Source: Mycobacterium seoulense
GTDB lineage: Bacteria > Actinomycetota > Actinomycetes > Mycobacteriales > Mycobacteriaceae
Assembly (NCBI RefSeq): GCF_010731595.1
Contig: NZ_AP022582.1
Coordinates: forward strand, 4,588,001 to 4,652,000
DNA length: 64,000 nucleotides
Reading direction: 5' to 3'
Shown here: positions 1 to 9,219 of the stretch, in pieces
Layout of the letters: every line of letters begins with the position of its first letter
Numbering within the stretch: the stretch's first letter is position 1
Position numbers and translations under genes: made by a program
The notes under the pieces: generated by a model
What the model saw: only the letters and a program-made list of their open reading frames with translations
The model's database searches: none
What the model was told of the DNA's origin: nothing

Positions 1-1420
1 GCGTGCCGCGGCGCGGCGGATCGGCGCCGCGGCCAGCGTCTCGGTGTTCGAAGACCTCGGGGTGCAACAGGCGCCCAACAGCACACTCTGCTCGTACCTG
101 AACAAGCTGCTGTGGATCCTCACCGGCAACTTCGCGAAAAAGGGTGGCCAGCATCTACATTCGTCGTTCGGGCCGCTGTTCGGCCAGTTCTCCGGGCGCA
201 CACCGGTGACCGGCGCGCCGATCATCGCCGGGCTGGTGCCCAGCAACGTGGTGCCCGAGGAGATTCTGACCGACCACCCGGACCGCTTCCGCGCCATGAT
301 CGTCGAGAGCAGCAACCCCGCCCACTCGCTGGCCAACTCGGCCGCGTGCCGCGAGGCCTTCCAGGCGCTGGAGCTGATGGTGGTCATCGACGTCGCGATG
401 ACCGAGACCGCCCGACTCGCGCACTACGTGCTGCCGGCGGCCTCCCAGTTCGAGAAGCCGGAAGCCACGTTCTTCAACCTTGAGTTCCCGCACAACGCCT
501 TTCAGCTGCGCCGGCCGCTGCTCGAGCCGCTGCCCGGAACCCTGCCCGAACCCGAGATCTGGGCGCGGCTGGTGCGGGCCCTGGGCGTGGTGGACGATGC
601 GGACCTGCGGCCGCTGTCGGAGGCGGCCCGGCGCGGCCGGCAGGCCTACGCCGAGGCCTTCCTGGGCGCGACCGCAACCAACCCGACCCTGGCCAAGGTG
701 CTGCCCTACGTCCTCTACGAGACGCTCGGGCCGACGCTGCCGGAGGGCATGCGCGGCGCGGCCGCCCTGTGGGGGCTCGCCCAGAAGGCCGCGCTGACCT
801 ATCCCGACGCCGTGCGTCGCGCCGGGCACGCCGACGGCAACGCGCTGTTCGACGCGATCCTCGACACCCCGTCCGGGGTGACGTTCACCGTCCATGACTA
901 CGAGGACGATTTCGCGCTGATCGGCCACCCCGATCGCAAGATCGCGCTGGAAATCCCGGAGATGCTCGACGAATTGGCGGCGCTGAGCGCCGGTCCGCCG
1001 CGGCTGACCACGCCCGAATTCCCGGTCGTGCTCTCGGTGGGCGAGCGCCGCGCCTACACCGCCAACGACATCTTCCGCGACCCGTCGTGGCGCAAGCGCG
1101 ACGCGGACGGGGCGCTGCGCGTCAGCGTCGAGGATGCGCAGGCCCTCGGGCTGGTCGACGGATGCCGGGCCCGCGTCAGCACCGCGGCCGGCAGCGCCGA
1201 GGCGACCGTCGAGATCACCGAGACCATGATGGCCGGACACGCGGCCCTGCCCAACGGTTTCGGGCTGGACTACGTCGACGGCGACGGGCATACGGTGGTC
1301 GCCGGTGTCGCCCCGAACGCCCTCACCTCGACCGGGTGGCGCGACCCCTACGCCGGCACGCCGTGGCACAAGCATGTGCCCGCGCGCATCGAGCCGGCGC
1401 CCGTCAGTTCCAGATCTTGA
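1..1420 (+). CDS. Molybdopterin-dependent oxidoreductase, 3' part (Rv0197-like)
   Basis: The gene enters from the left edge already in frame (reading from base 2) and stops at TGA 1418-1420, so only about the last 470 residues are present; M. tuberculosis Rv0197 is roughly 760 aa. The visible part resembles the central and C-terminal domains of the bis-MGD oxidoreductase (formate dehydrogenase/DMSO reductase) family. It includes a segment around SSNPAHSLAN, typical of the cofactor-binding core, and a C-terminal molydopterin dinucleotide-binding beta-barrel ending in a LTSTGWRDPYAGTPWHK-type stretch. The N-terminal Fe-S domain and the metal-ligand residue lie outside the window, so the substrate cannot be inferred. 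It ends tail-to-tail with zmp1, overlapping it by 17 bases. Confidence 0.85.
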   Translation, partial: RAAARRIGAAASVSVFEDLGVQQAPNSTLCSYLNKLLWILTGNFAKKGGQHLHSSFGPLFGQFSGRTPVTGAPIIAGLVPSNVVPEEILTDHPDRFRAMIVESSNPAHSLANSAACREAFQALELMVVIDVAMTETARLAHYVLPAASQFEKPEATFFNLEFPHNAFQLRRPLLEPLPGTLPEPEIWARLVRALGVVDDADLRPLSEAARRGRQAYAEAFLGATATNPTLAKVLPYVLYETLGPTLPEGMRGAAALWGLAQKAALTYPDAVRRAGHADGNALFDAILDTPSGVTFTVHDYEDDFALIGHPDRKIALEIPEMLDELAALSAGPPRLTTPEFPVVLSVGERRAYTANDIFRDPSWRKRDADGALRVSVEDAQALGLVDGCRARVSTAAGSAEATVEITETMMAGHAALPNGFGLDYVDGDGHTVVAGVAPNALTSTGWRDPYAGTPWHKHVPARIEPAPVSSRS

Positions 1421-3389
1421 CCCGGTGCTGCGGGGCTAGAAACAGCGCATCGTCCTCGGCGACGTCGAACGCTTCGTAGAAGGCGTCCATGTTGCGGACG
1501 ACGCCATTGCAGCGGAACTCCGGCGGGGAGTGCGGATCGGTGGCCAGCCGCCGGATGGCTTCGGCCTGACGGGATTTGGTGCGCCACACCTGGGCCCAGC
1601 CGTAGAACACCCGCTGCACGCCGGTGAGGCCGTCGATGACGGGCGCCGGCTTGCCGTTCAGCGACAGCTGGTAGGCCAGCAGGGCGATCGACAACCCGCC
1701 CAGGTCGCCGATGTTCTCGCCGACGGTGAATGCGCCGTTGACGTGGTAGCTCGCGTCCAGTCCCCGGGGCGTGTACGCGCCGTACTGCTCGATGAGTGCC
1801 TTTGTCCGGGCGTCGAATTCGGTGCGGTCGGCGTCGGTCCACCAGTCGACCAGGTTGCCGTCGCCGTCGTACTTGGCGCCCTGGTCGTCGAAGCCGTGGC
1901 CGATCTCGTGCCCGATCACCGCGCCGATCCCGCCGTAGTTGGCGGCGTCGTCGGCCCCCACGTCGAAGAACGGTGGCTGCAGAATCGCTGCGGGAAAGAC
2001 GATTTCGTTCATCCCCGGGTTGTAGTAGGCGTTGACCGTCTGGGGGGTCATGAACCACTCGTCCTTGTCGACGGGGCCGCCCAGTTTGGCCATTTCCCGA
2101 TCGTGGTTGACCGTGTAGCCGCGGCGGAAGTTGCCGTAGAGGTCATCGCGGTCGATCACCAGCGCGGAGTAGTCACGCCACTTCACCGGGTAGCCGACCT
2201 TGGCGACGAACTTGTCCAGCTTCGCCAGCGCGCGCTGCCGGGTCTGCGGCGTCATCCAGTCCAGCTCGTTGATGGACAGGCGGTACGCCGCCTTCAGGTT
2301 GTCCACCAGCGCGTCGATGTGGGCCTTGGCGTCCGGCGGGAAATGCCGCTGCACGTACAGCTTTCCGACGGCGTCGCCCATCAGGTTCTCCACCAGCGAC
2401 ACCGCCCGCTTCCAGCGGTCGCGGATCTGCTCGGCCCCGGTGAGCAGGCGGCCGTAGAAGTCGAAGTCAGCGGTGACCAGCTCGTCGGTCAGCCAGGACG
2501 CGCGGGCGCGGATCACCCGCCAACGGGCCCAATCCTTCCAGTCCGCCAGGTCACCGCCGGCCCACAGGGCGGCGAACGCGGTGAGGTAGTCGGGCTGGCG
2601 CACAATGACTTCCGCCAGGTCGTGCGGTGTGCCGCCCAGCGCGTGGGCCCAACCGGCCCAGTCGAAGCCCCTGCCCTCGGTCTGCAGATCCGCGAAGGTG
2701 CGCAGGTTGTAGCTGAGGTCGGCGTCCCGTCGCTTGACCACGTCCCAGTGCGCGGCCGCCAGCTTGCCCTCCAGCGCGACGATGCGGGCCGCGGTCTCGG
2801 CGTGCGCTTCCGGGGGTCCGCCGTACACCAGGCCGAACATCCGCGCGATGTGCCCGGGGTAGGCCGCCAGCACCTGCGCGTGCTGCTCGTCGCGGAAGTA
2901 CGACTCGTCGGGCAGCCCGATGCCGGATTGGGTGAAGTGCACCAGGTAACGGGCCGAGTCCTTGGCGTCGGTGTCGATATACATCGCGACCCCGCCGCCC
3001 ACCCCGGTGCGCTGCAGCGCGCCCACCACCGCCGCCAACGCGTCCGCGTCGGCGGCGGCGTCGATGGTGGCCAGCTCGTCGAGCAGGGGCTGCAGGCCGC
3101 GGCCCTCGATCGCCGCCTCGTCGAGGAAGCTGGCGTACAGATCGCCGATGCGTTGCTCGTCGCTGCCCGGCGCGGCGCCGGCCTCGCTGGCCTCGATGAT
3201 CAGGTCGCGCACCTGTTCTTCGGCCTGGTCGAACAGGTGACGGAACGCGCCGTCGGTCGCCCGGTCGGGCGGTATGTCGTATTCGGCCAGCCAGCGGCCG
3301 TTGACGTGACCGAACAGATCGTCCTGGGGGCGGATGTCGGCGTCGACGTAGCTCAGGTCGATGCCGGAGCGAAAGGCCTCTACAGTCAC
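1404..3389 (-). CDS. zmp1: Zinc metalloprotease Zmp1 (M13, neprilysin-like)
   Basis: M13-family zinc endopeptidase, 661 aa from the GTG at 3389; M. tuberculosis Zmp1 is 663 aa. A GGAAGG element lies upstream of this start. The zinc site is intact: HEIGH at residues 494-498 supplies two histidines and the general-base Glu495, and Glu558 in GENIGDLGG is the third ligand. The family substrate-binding NAYYNP segment precedes it. No signal peptide is evident, as in the M. tuberculosis protein. In tuberculosis Zmp1 is tied to phagosome and inflammasome modulation (known for the family, not shown here). The gene is divergent from the Rv0199-like gene with a 41-base gap and converges on the oxidoreductase gene. 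Confidence 0.95.
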   Translation of the reverse strand: MTVEAFRSGIDLSYVDADIRPQDDLFGHVNGRWLAEYDIPPDRATDGAFRHLFDQAEEQVRDLIIEASEAGAAPGSDEQRIGDLYASFLDEAAIEGRGLQPLLDELATIDAAADADALAAVVGALQRTGVGGGVAMYIDTDAKDSARYLVHFTQSGIGLPDESYFRDEQHAQVLAAYPGHIARMFGLVYGGPPEAHAETAARIVALEGKLAAAHWDVVKRRDADLSYNLRTFADLQTEGRGFDWAGWAHALGGTPHDLAEVIVRQPDYLTAFAALWAGGDLADWKDWARWRVIRARASWLTDELVTADFDFYGRLLTGAEQIRDRWKRAVSLVENLMGDAVGKLYVQRHFPPDAKAHIDALVDNLKAAYRLSINELDWMTPQTRQRALAKLDKFVAKVGYPVKWRDYSALVIDRDDLYGNFRRGYTVNHDREMAKLGGPVDKDEWFMTPQTVNAYYNPGMNEIVFPAAILQPPFFDVGADDAANYGGIGAVIGHEIGHGFDDQGAKYDGDGNLVDWWTDADRTEFDARTKALIEQYGAYTPRGLDASYHVNGAFTVGENIGDLGGLSIALLAYQLSLNGKPAPVIDGLTGVQRVFYGWAQVWRTKSRQAEAIRRLATDPHSPPEFRCNGVVRNMDAFYEAFDVAEDDALFLAPQHRVKIWN

Positions 3390-3430
3390 CCCGCCATCCT
3401 TCCATCTTTCCCGGATGCGACGATCGGGCC

Positions 3431-4096
3431 ATGTCCGACGGCCAGCGAACCGAGCCAACCAACCAGGAAGTGGCGGAGGCGGAGGACGCCGACCCCGACG
3501 AAGCCCTCGACGACGAGTCCGGCGAAGCCGAGGCCGCGGGCGGCCCGATGTTCTCCCCGTACGGCATCGCGTCGACCGTGCTGGGGGTGCTGTCGGTGGC
3601 GGCGGTCGTGTTCGGGCTCTTCCTGTGGTCGGGGCACCGCGACGACACGGCCGAACGCCGCTACCTGAGCCGCGTCATGCAGACCGCCGCCGACTGGACG
3701 GGTGTGCTGATCAACATGAACAGCGGCAACGTCGACTCCAGCCTGCAACGGCTGCACGACGGGACGGTCGGCGAGCTCAACACCGATTTCGACGCCGCCA
3801 TGCAGCCGTACCGGCAGGTGGTGGAGAAGCTGCAGTCCAAGAGCGCCGGGCGGATCGATGCGGTGGCCGTCGAGACCGTGCGCCACGACCTGGACACCGA
3901 GCCCGGTGTCGCCCGGCCCGTGGTCACCACCAAGTTGCCGCCGTTCGCGAGCCGGATGGATTCGGTGATGCTGGTCGCGACGTCGGTCAGCGAAAACGCC
4001 GGAGCCAAACCGCAGACCGTGCACTGGAACCTGCGGCTCGACGTGTGCAACGTGGACGGCAAGCTGATGATCTCGGGGCTGGAATCGATCCGATGA
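3431..4096 (+). CDS. Mce-associated-type membrane protein (Rv0199-like)
   Basis: Small membrane-anchored protein of 221 aa. An acidic cytoplasmic N-terminus of about 40 residues rich in Glu, Asp and Ala is followed by a single membrane segment at about 44-66 and an exported domain of about 150 residues. This architecture, and a C-terminus ending on a short beta-rich stretch (WNLRLDVCNVDGKLMISGLE), match the Mce-associated/VirB8-like group that includes Rv0199. No enzymatic motif is seen. Its stop overlaps the start of the next gene (ATGA, 4093-4096), so the two are translationally coupled. The job is unknown; a scaffold or assembly role in the envelope is inference. Confidence 0.8.
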   Translation: MSDGQRTEPTNQEVAEAEDADPDEALDDESGEAEAAGGPMFSPYGIASTVLGVLSVAAVVFGLFLWSGHRDDTAERRYLSRVMQTAADWTGVLINMNSGNVDSSLQRLHDGTVGELNTDFDAAMQPYRQVVEKLQSKSAGRIDAVAVETVRHDLDTEPGVARPVVTTKLPPFASRMDSVMLVATSVSENAGAKPQTVHWNLRLDVCNVDGKLMISGLESIR

Positions 4097-4776
4097 GAAA
4101 CCTCTGGCGACTGCTCGCCTTCGACATCCTGGCCCCGCTGGCCGCGGTCGCGGCGTTGCTCGCGATCGGGCTGATACTCGGCTGGCCGCTGTGGTGGGTC
4201 TCGGCGTGCTCGGTGCTGGTGCTGCTGATCGTCGAGGGTATCGGCGTCAACTTCTGGCTGCTGCGCCGTGATTCGGTCAGCGTCGGTACCGACGACGACG
4301 CGCCGGGCCTGCGCATGGCCGTCGTCTTCCTGTGCACGGCGGCGCTGGTGGCCGCGGCGTTTACCGCATACACGCACTGGACACGGACGGACCGCCAGTT
4401 CAAGGACGACTCCCGCGACGTGGTTCGCGTCGCGACGGGGATGGCGGAGGCGATGGCGTCGTTCACCCCGGGCGCCCCGGACAGCTCCATCGACCGGGCC
4501 ACCGCGTTGATCGTTCCCGAACACGCCGCCGCCTTCAAAGAGCAGTACGCGAAGTCCAGCGCCGACTTGGCCCAGCACAACGTCACCGCGCAGGCGGCCA
4601 CGCTGGCGGCCGGGGTCGAGGCGCTGGGACCGTCGGCGGCCAGTGTGGCGGTGATCCTGCGGGTCACCCAGAACGCGCCGGGGCAATCCCCCAACCGGTC
4701 GGCGCCCGCGCTGCGGGTGGCGCTGACCAAGCACGGCGACACCTGGCTGGTGTCGGACGTGCTGCCGGTCAGGTGA
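4093..4776 (+). CDS. Membrane protein with exported C-terminal domain (Rv0200-like)
   Basis: 227-aa protein starting at the ATG that overlaps the stop of the previous gene by four bases. Three hydrophobic segments are visible, at about residues 10-30, 33-55 and 74-93, followed by a soluble domain of about 130 residues ending in a DTWLVSDVLPVR stretch. That C-terminal domain resembles the Mce-associated fold of its neighbour, so the pair probably arose by duplication and may form a complex (inference). Function is unknown. The stop codon at 4774-4776 abuts the stop of the convergent HTH gene with no spacer. Confidence 0.8.
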   Translation: MRNLWRLLAFDILAPLAAVAALLAIGLILGWPLWWVSACSVLVLLIVEGIGVNFWLLRRDSVSVGTDDDAPGLRMAVVFLCTAALVAAAFTAYTHWTRTDRQFKDDSRDVVRVATGMAEAMASFTPGAPDSSIDRATALIVPEHAAAFKEQYAKSSADLAQHNVTAQAATLAAGVEALGPSAASVAVILRVTQNAPGQSPNRSAPALRVALTKHGDTWLVSDVLPVR

Positions 4777-5304
4777 TCAGTTGGACTCGGCCGACCGCGT
4801 CGACTTCACCTTGACGAAGCGGTCCGAGAGTCGGCGCATCCGGATCATCAACGACGCCGACGGGCTGATGCTGCCGTCCAGGTAGGCCCCGAGTTCCTCG
4901 GCGGCCACGCCGATGCGGGAGGCGAATTCCTGCTGCGCCAGACCCGATCGGTCGATGAGCAGCCGCACGTGGCGGGCCACCTCGGCGCGCTCGTTGGCCT
5001 CGAGATGGGTGCGGGCGCGTTCCAGCACCTCCCACAGCGCCTTGGAGATGCCGTAGGGCCGGGTGCCTTCGAGCACCTCTTCGACCTGGCGGGCGGTCCG
5101 GCCGTACGGGTCGCGCTTCAAGGCGGCGGCGATGCGCTTCCAGGTGGCGATGTCGCCGCCCTGCAACGCGGCACGAATGGCGGACGTCGGCCAGAACTCG
5201 ACCGGCTGGTCGCCGTCGGGGGCAGGCGCCGCGTCACGCCCGCGCGGCTCGGTGTCCGGCCGCTGGGGTGGCGCTGCGGGGCGTCGGTCAGGTGCCAACG
5301 TCAC
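4777..5304 (-). CDS. XRE-type helix-turn-helix protein (Rv0201c-like)
   Basis: 175-aa soluble protein starting at GTG 5304. The C-terminal half (about residues 105-160) reads as a lambda-repressor-like HTH: ARHVRLLIDRSGLAQQEFAS followed by the recognition-helix region of RIGVAAEELGAYLDGS. The N-terminal third is Pro/Arg rich and probably disordered. The GTG overlaps the TGA of mmpL11 (5301-5303) by GTGA coupling, so it is the downstream member of an mmpL11 operon. It could regulate mmpL11 or the haem/lipid export function, but no operator can be assigned. Confidence 0.75.
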   Translation of the reverse strand: MTLAPDRRPAAPPQRPDTEPRGRDAAPAPDGDQPVEFWPTSAIRAALQGGDIATWKRIAAALKRDPYGRTARQVEEVLEGTRPYGISKALWEVLERARTHLEANERAEVARHVRLLIDRSGLAQQEFASRIGVAAEELGAYLDGSISPSASLMIRMRRLSDRFVKVKSTRSAESN

Positions 5305-8300
5305 CTCGCCTCCTCCAACATCGCTACGGCCACCGACAGGCAGCGCTGCCTGATCTCCTCCCAGTCCGAGTGGGCGTCGCCCTCAGGCCCCTGCTCGTCG
5401 TCGAGATCCCAGGGATCGGGATCAGCGAGTCGACGGACCAGCTGGGTGGCGATCCATTGCCGCCTGGGCGACTGACAACAGTAGTACCTGTCCATTCCGG
5501 ACAGCACCACCGCGGCGGTCTCGGGCTCCAACGTTTCAACCATATCGGCAAATTCGGCGTAATCGCGGCGGCTGTTACGGCACATGATGAGGTACCCCTT
5601 GAGGCGCAGCGTCTCGGCGCCGGTCGGGACCAGCAACCGGTCGCCCGTGGGCAGCTGCACGTGGGTGGTTTCCACCGGGGAGCGGCGCTCGTACATCGGC
5701 GACTCCGCGGGGTCCTTCTCGTTTTCCAGCGCGTCGATGGCGACCGAAAGCCGCCCGCGCCACAGCGTGACCGGGTGCACGGGCCGATCGGCCCCGACGA
5801 TCGCCTTGGCGATGCCGTTGCGCGATGTCAGCCCGCCGACCAGCTTCTTGGCTCCCGAGGTGCCGTTGGTGTGACCGTTGCTGCCGGTCTTGCGCTCGCC
5901 GGCGCCCACCCCGGCCCCCGCGCCCTCGTCGTCGATGTTGACCTGATGCGGAATCTGGCCGGGGTCCCGGCCGCGATCCTGCTGGGTCGCCTGCAGCGGG
6001 GCGCCCTGCCTCTGGCCGCCGCCGCGCCCGCAGCCGGTGAACGCCAGCGGGTCGGTCACGCAAATGGCGTCGGGCGCCAGGTGCTTGAGCTTGGCCGCCG
6101 ACTTGATCACCATTCGCAGGTCCGCGTTCGGCGCCGTCAGCGCCGATATGTCGTCGGGGATGACGACGACGTCGGCCAGGTCGACTGCTGGCAACGGCCG
6201 GTCGAAGTCGACCGACGGCAGCATCCGGGACAGCCACGGGGGCAGCCACCAGTTCCACTGGGCGAACATCGCCATCAGCGCGGGTACCAGCACCAGCCGC
6301 ACCACGGTGGCATCGACCGCGATCGCCACCGCGCACGCCACGCCGATCTCGGCGACCAGCGGCATGCCGGCGAAGGCGAACCCGACGAAGACCGCGATCA
6401 TGATCAGGGCCGCGCTGGTGATGGTGCGGGCGCTGGTGCTCACGCCGTAGGCCACGGCGTCGCGGGTGTTGCCGGAGTGCAGGAAGCGTTCCCGGATGCG
6501 GGTCAGCAGGAAGATCTCGTAGTCCATCGACAGCCCGAAGGTCATCGCGAGCACCAGCGGGGGAACGGTGCTGTCGATGGAGCTGATCTGGGCGAACCCC
6601 AGATCCTTCAGCCAGCCCCACTGGAACACCATCACCAGGCTGCCGTAGGCGGCCGCGACCGACAGCAACGTCATCAGCACGCCCTTGAGCGCCAGGAACA
6701 CCGAGTGGACCGAGAGCAGCAGCATCACGAACGCGATGAGCGCGACGATCGCCAGCACCAGCGGCTCGGTCTTGGACACCTGGTCGTCGAAGTCCTTGAT
6801 CAGCGCGGTGGGGCCGCCGACGTCCACTCGTGCGGTTCCCCGGTCGGGCACCTTGGGGAGTTGCGCGCGCATCCAGCCGACGGTCTCGCGGGCGCGCATG
6901 TCCTCCGGGTCGACCGACAACACCGCGGAGAGCAGGGCGCTGCCGTTGTCCTCGGCGAATTGCGGCGGTGCGACCGAGACGAGGTTGGGCGCCTGCGTCA
7001 TCCGCTGCCGGATCGCGCCGATGGTCTGGCTGTGTTCGGGTGAGGCGGCGCCGCCGTCCGGGAAGGTGACCAGCACCCGGATCGGTCCGAGCGCGCCGGG
7101 ACCGAGCGCCTCGGCCGCGGCGCCCACCCCGGCGCGGATCTCGTGCGACGAGTCGAACTGGCGCAGCAGGCTGTTGCCCAGCACCATCGAGGAGGCCGGC
7201 ACGGCCATGACGAGCAGGACCAGCGACGCCGCCAGCGCCGACATCCACGGCCGGCGCATCACCCATCCGATCCAGCGGTTCCAGAACCGGGATTGGCCGC
7301 CCTCCGGCCCGTGCGACCAGTGCAGGAAGGCCGACCTCTTCGCGGCCGACCGGCCGAACGTCGCCAGCGCCGCCGGGGTCAGGGTGGTCGACGTCAGCAT
7401 CGCGACCGCGACGGCCAGGATCGCTCCGGTCGCCATCGACTTCAGCGCCGGGGTGTTGATCACGTAGATCCCGGTGAGCGAGGCGACAACCGTCATCCCG
7501 GACAGCACCACGGCCAGCCCCGAGGTCGCCATCGCCGCGTCGACGGCCTCCCTCGGCTCGCGCCCGGACCGCAGCTCCTCGCGGAAGCGCATCAGGATGA
7601 ACAGCGAATAGTCGACGGCCAGCGCGATCCCGAACATGGACACCGTCGAGGTCACGAACACCGACATGGTGGTGTAGGCGGACAGCAGGTAGACCAGGCC
7701 CATGGTGACCACGACCGTGCACACGCCGAGGGCGAGGGGGATCGCCGCGGCGGCCAGGGAGCCGAACACGGCGAGCAGGACGATCAGGATCACCGGCAGG
7801 TTCCAGCGCTCGGCGGCGGCGATGTCGTGCTTGGTGTTCTGCGCGGCGGCGGCGCTGAGCGCCCCCTGCCCGATCACATACAGCCGCACCCGGCCGTTCG
7901 CGGTCTGGCCGGGCTGATCGCCGTTGACGCCGACCTTCTTGCGCAGCTGCTTGGCGACGTCGCTGGTGTTCCGCGAATCCAGCCGCAGCGACAGCACATA
8001 CGGCCGGTCCGGCTGCGGCGGCCGCTGGGTGGGGTTGGGCACCTCGGAGACACCGGGGACCTCGGCGGCGGTGCGGCGCAGCAGCGCGACCGCGTCGTTG
8101 ATGTCGGAGTAGCTGGCGTCCGGGCGCGGGGCCGCCACCAGGGCCAGCGAGGACGACCCCTGGTCGTGGTACAGCTCCTCGAGCTGATCGTGGACCAGCA
8201 GCGACTGCGAACCGGCCACCTCGAAACCGCCGCCGGTCAGGTTCCCCGACTGCGTCAGGGCCAGATAGACCGCCGGAACCAAAGCCAGCAACCAGCCGGT

Positions 8301-8348
8301 GAAGACCAACCAGCGGTACTTACGCAGGCTGCGGCTGAGGCGCATCAT
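5301..8348 (-). CDS. mmpL11: RND-family lipid transporter MmpL11
   Basis: About 1015 aa from the ATG at 8348; the next codon is also ATG, and the start matches the M. tuberculosis MmpL11 N-terminus MMRLSR. M. tuberculosis MmpL11 is 966 aa, so the cytoplasmic C-terminal domain is longer here. RND/MMPL layout: one membrane helix, a periplasmic loop, five helices, a second periplasmic loop, five or more helices, then a Gly/Gln-rich linker and a soluble tail. The proton-relay Asp-Tyr pairs are present in VDYSLFILMRFREE and MDYEIFLLTRIRER. In mycobacteria MmpL11 exports monomeromycolyl diacylglycerol and mycolate wax ester and has been linked to haem uptake with Rv0203. It is divergent from the Rv0203-like gene. 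Confidence 0.95.
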   Translation of the reverse strand: MMRLSRSLRKYRWLVFTGWLLALVPAVYLALTQSGNLTGGGFEVAGSQSLLVHDQLEELYHDQGSSSLALVAAPRPDASYSDINDAVALLRRTAAEVPGVSEVPNPTQRPPQPDRPYVLSLRLDSRNTSDVAKQLRKKVGVNGDQPGQTANGRVRLYVIGQGALSAAAAQNTKHDIAAAERWNLPVILIVLLAVFGSLAAAAIPLALGVCTVVVTMGLVYLLSAYTTMSVFVTSTVSMFGIALAVDYSLFILMRFREELRSGREPREAVDAAMATSGLAVVLSGMTVVASLTGIYVINTPALKSMATGAILAVAVAMLTSTTLTPAALATFGRSAAKRSAFLHWSHGPEGGQSRFWNRWIGWVMRRPWMSALAASLVLLVMAVPASSMVLGNSLLRQFDSSHEIRAGVGAAAEALGPGALGPIRVLVTFPDGGAASPEHSQTIGAIRQRMTQAPNLVSVAPPQFAEDNGSALLSAVLSVDPEDMRARETVGWMRAQLPKVPDRGTARVDVGGPTALIKDFDDQVSKTEPLVLAIVALIAFVMLLLSVHSVFLALKGVLMTLLSVAAAYGSLVMVFQWGWLKDLGFAQISSIDSTVPPLVLAMTFGLSMDYEIFLLTRIRERFLHSGNTRDAVAYGVSTSARTITSAALIMIAVFVGFAFAGMPLVAEIGVACAVAIAVDATVVRLVLVPALMAMFAQWNWWLPPWLSRMLPSVDFDRPLPAVDLADVVVIPDDISALTAPNADLRMVIKSAAKLKHLAPDAICVTDPLAFTGCGRGGGQRQGAPLQATQQDRGRDPGQIPHQVNIDDEGAGAGVGAGERKTGSNGHTNGTSGAKKLVGGLTSRNGIAKAIVGADRPVHPVTLWRGRLSVAIDALENEKDPAESPMYERRSPVETTHVQLPTGDRLLVPTGAETLRLKGYLIMCRNSRRDYAEFADMVETLEPETAAVVLSGMDRYYCCQSPRRQWIATQLVRRLADPDPWDLDDEQGPEGDAHSDWEEIRQRCLSVAVAMLEEAR

Positions 8349-8679
8349 TAACTGCTGGATTTCTTCCGCTCCCCGTGTGTCGCTTAACGCGTGCTGGCGA
8401 GAATACCGCAGCGGGCTGTGGATGATGTGCGCTTTCTGGCAGCTGAGCTGCAGCGACGGCGTTGTTGCCAAGACGCTGCCAAGTCGTTGTGCACCGGTTA
8501 TCGGGCGGGATTTTCCTCACACGTCCTCACGCGGGCTGGCAGGCCCGCTGCCTGCGATGGCAGGATGTCGGATGGCCTGCGGGGCCGTGGGGAACTCCGC
8601 GATCGACGAGGCCGTCCATTGCAGCCGTTTGCGAGGCGCCGTGCCGCGCGCGACGCCGCAAACACCTGAAGGAGTTTCC
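8349..8679. promoter_or_regulatory. Divergent regulatory region between mmpL11 and the haem-binding gene
   Basis: 331 bases without a convincing gene. It must hold promoters for both divergent genes. Two back-to-back inverted repeats are visible: GCGGGC at 8531-8536 with GCCCGC at 8543-8548, then a CTGCC/GGCAG pair immediately after. A strong GAAGGAG ribosome-binding site precedes the rightward gene. No IdeR iron box (TTAGG-rich palindrome) was found by eye. Confidence 0.45.
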
Positions 8680-9219
8680 ATGACGAGAGGCACCACGACC
8701 GGGCGCCGCAGGATCTTCGCCGGGCTGATCGCCGCCACCCTGCCGAGCGCCGCCCTGGCGGTCCTGGCGGGACCACCGGCGACCGGTGCCACCGACCCGT
8801 GCGCGGCCAGTGAAGTCGCCCGGACGATCGGTTCGGTGTCCAAGTCGATGGGCGACTACCTGGACTCGCACCCGGAGACCAACCAGACCATGACCTCGAT
8901 GCTGCAGCAGCAGGCCGGTCCGCAGTCGATGACCGGCCTGAAGTCCTACTTCGAGGCCAACCCCAAGGTCGCCGGCGACATGACGTCGATCGCCCAGCCG
9001 TTGACCAACCTGTCGCTGCAGTGCAAGCTGCCGATCTCGCCGGCCCAGGCGATGGGCATGATGCAGCAGGCGCAGGGCGCGGCCGGTGCGCTGCCCGCCC
9101 TGCCGGGTAACGCCGCGGGGGCGTCACCGCTGGGCGGCGCGCCGGCGGCCACCGGGCCCGCCGCACCGGCGCCGGCCAACGCGCTGTCCGGCCCGCCGCG
9201 GGGCAACACCGCCGGCTAG
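8680..9219 (+). CDS. Secreted haem-binding protein (Rv0203-like hemophore)
   Basis: 179 aa starting at the ATG behind GAAGGAG. Residues 1-36 form a signal peptide (Arg-rich start, hydrophobic stretch, cleavage probably near GATGATDP). The mature domain carries paired Cys and Tyr60 and His64 in the YLDSH segment, the same spacing as the haem-ligand Tyr59/His63 of M. tuberculosis Rv0203. At about residue 90, where the third M. tuberculosis residue (His89) would fall, the protein has Tyr90. The tail after about residue 135 is Pro/Ala/Gly rich and makes the protein about 40 residues longer than Rv0203. It is divergent from mmpL11, the transporter proposed to receive its haem, and overlaps the next convergent gene by four bases. 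Confidence 0.85.
   Translation: MTRGTTTGRRRIFAGLIAATLPSAALAVLAGPPATGATDPCAASEVARTIGSVSKSMGDYLDSHPETNQTMTSMLQQQAGPQSMTGLKSYFEANPKVAGDMTSIAQPLTNLSLQCKLPISPAQAMGMMQQAQGAAGALPALPGNAAGASPLGGAPAATGPAAPAPANALSGPPRGNTAG

Noticed and set aside
1530..3668. 712-codon plus-strand frame across zmp1
   Set aside because: Antisense to zmp1, composition Val/Gly/Arg/His rich, no recognisable motif; zmp1 keeps its zinc site on the other strand.
8531..8548. GC-rich inverted repeat between mmpL11 and the haem-binding gene as an operator or IdeR box
   Set aside because: It has none of the TTAGG character of an IdeR site, and short GC-only repeats are common in this genome; noted only within the intergenic entry.
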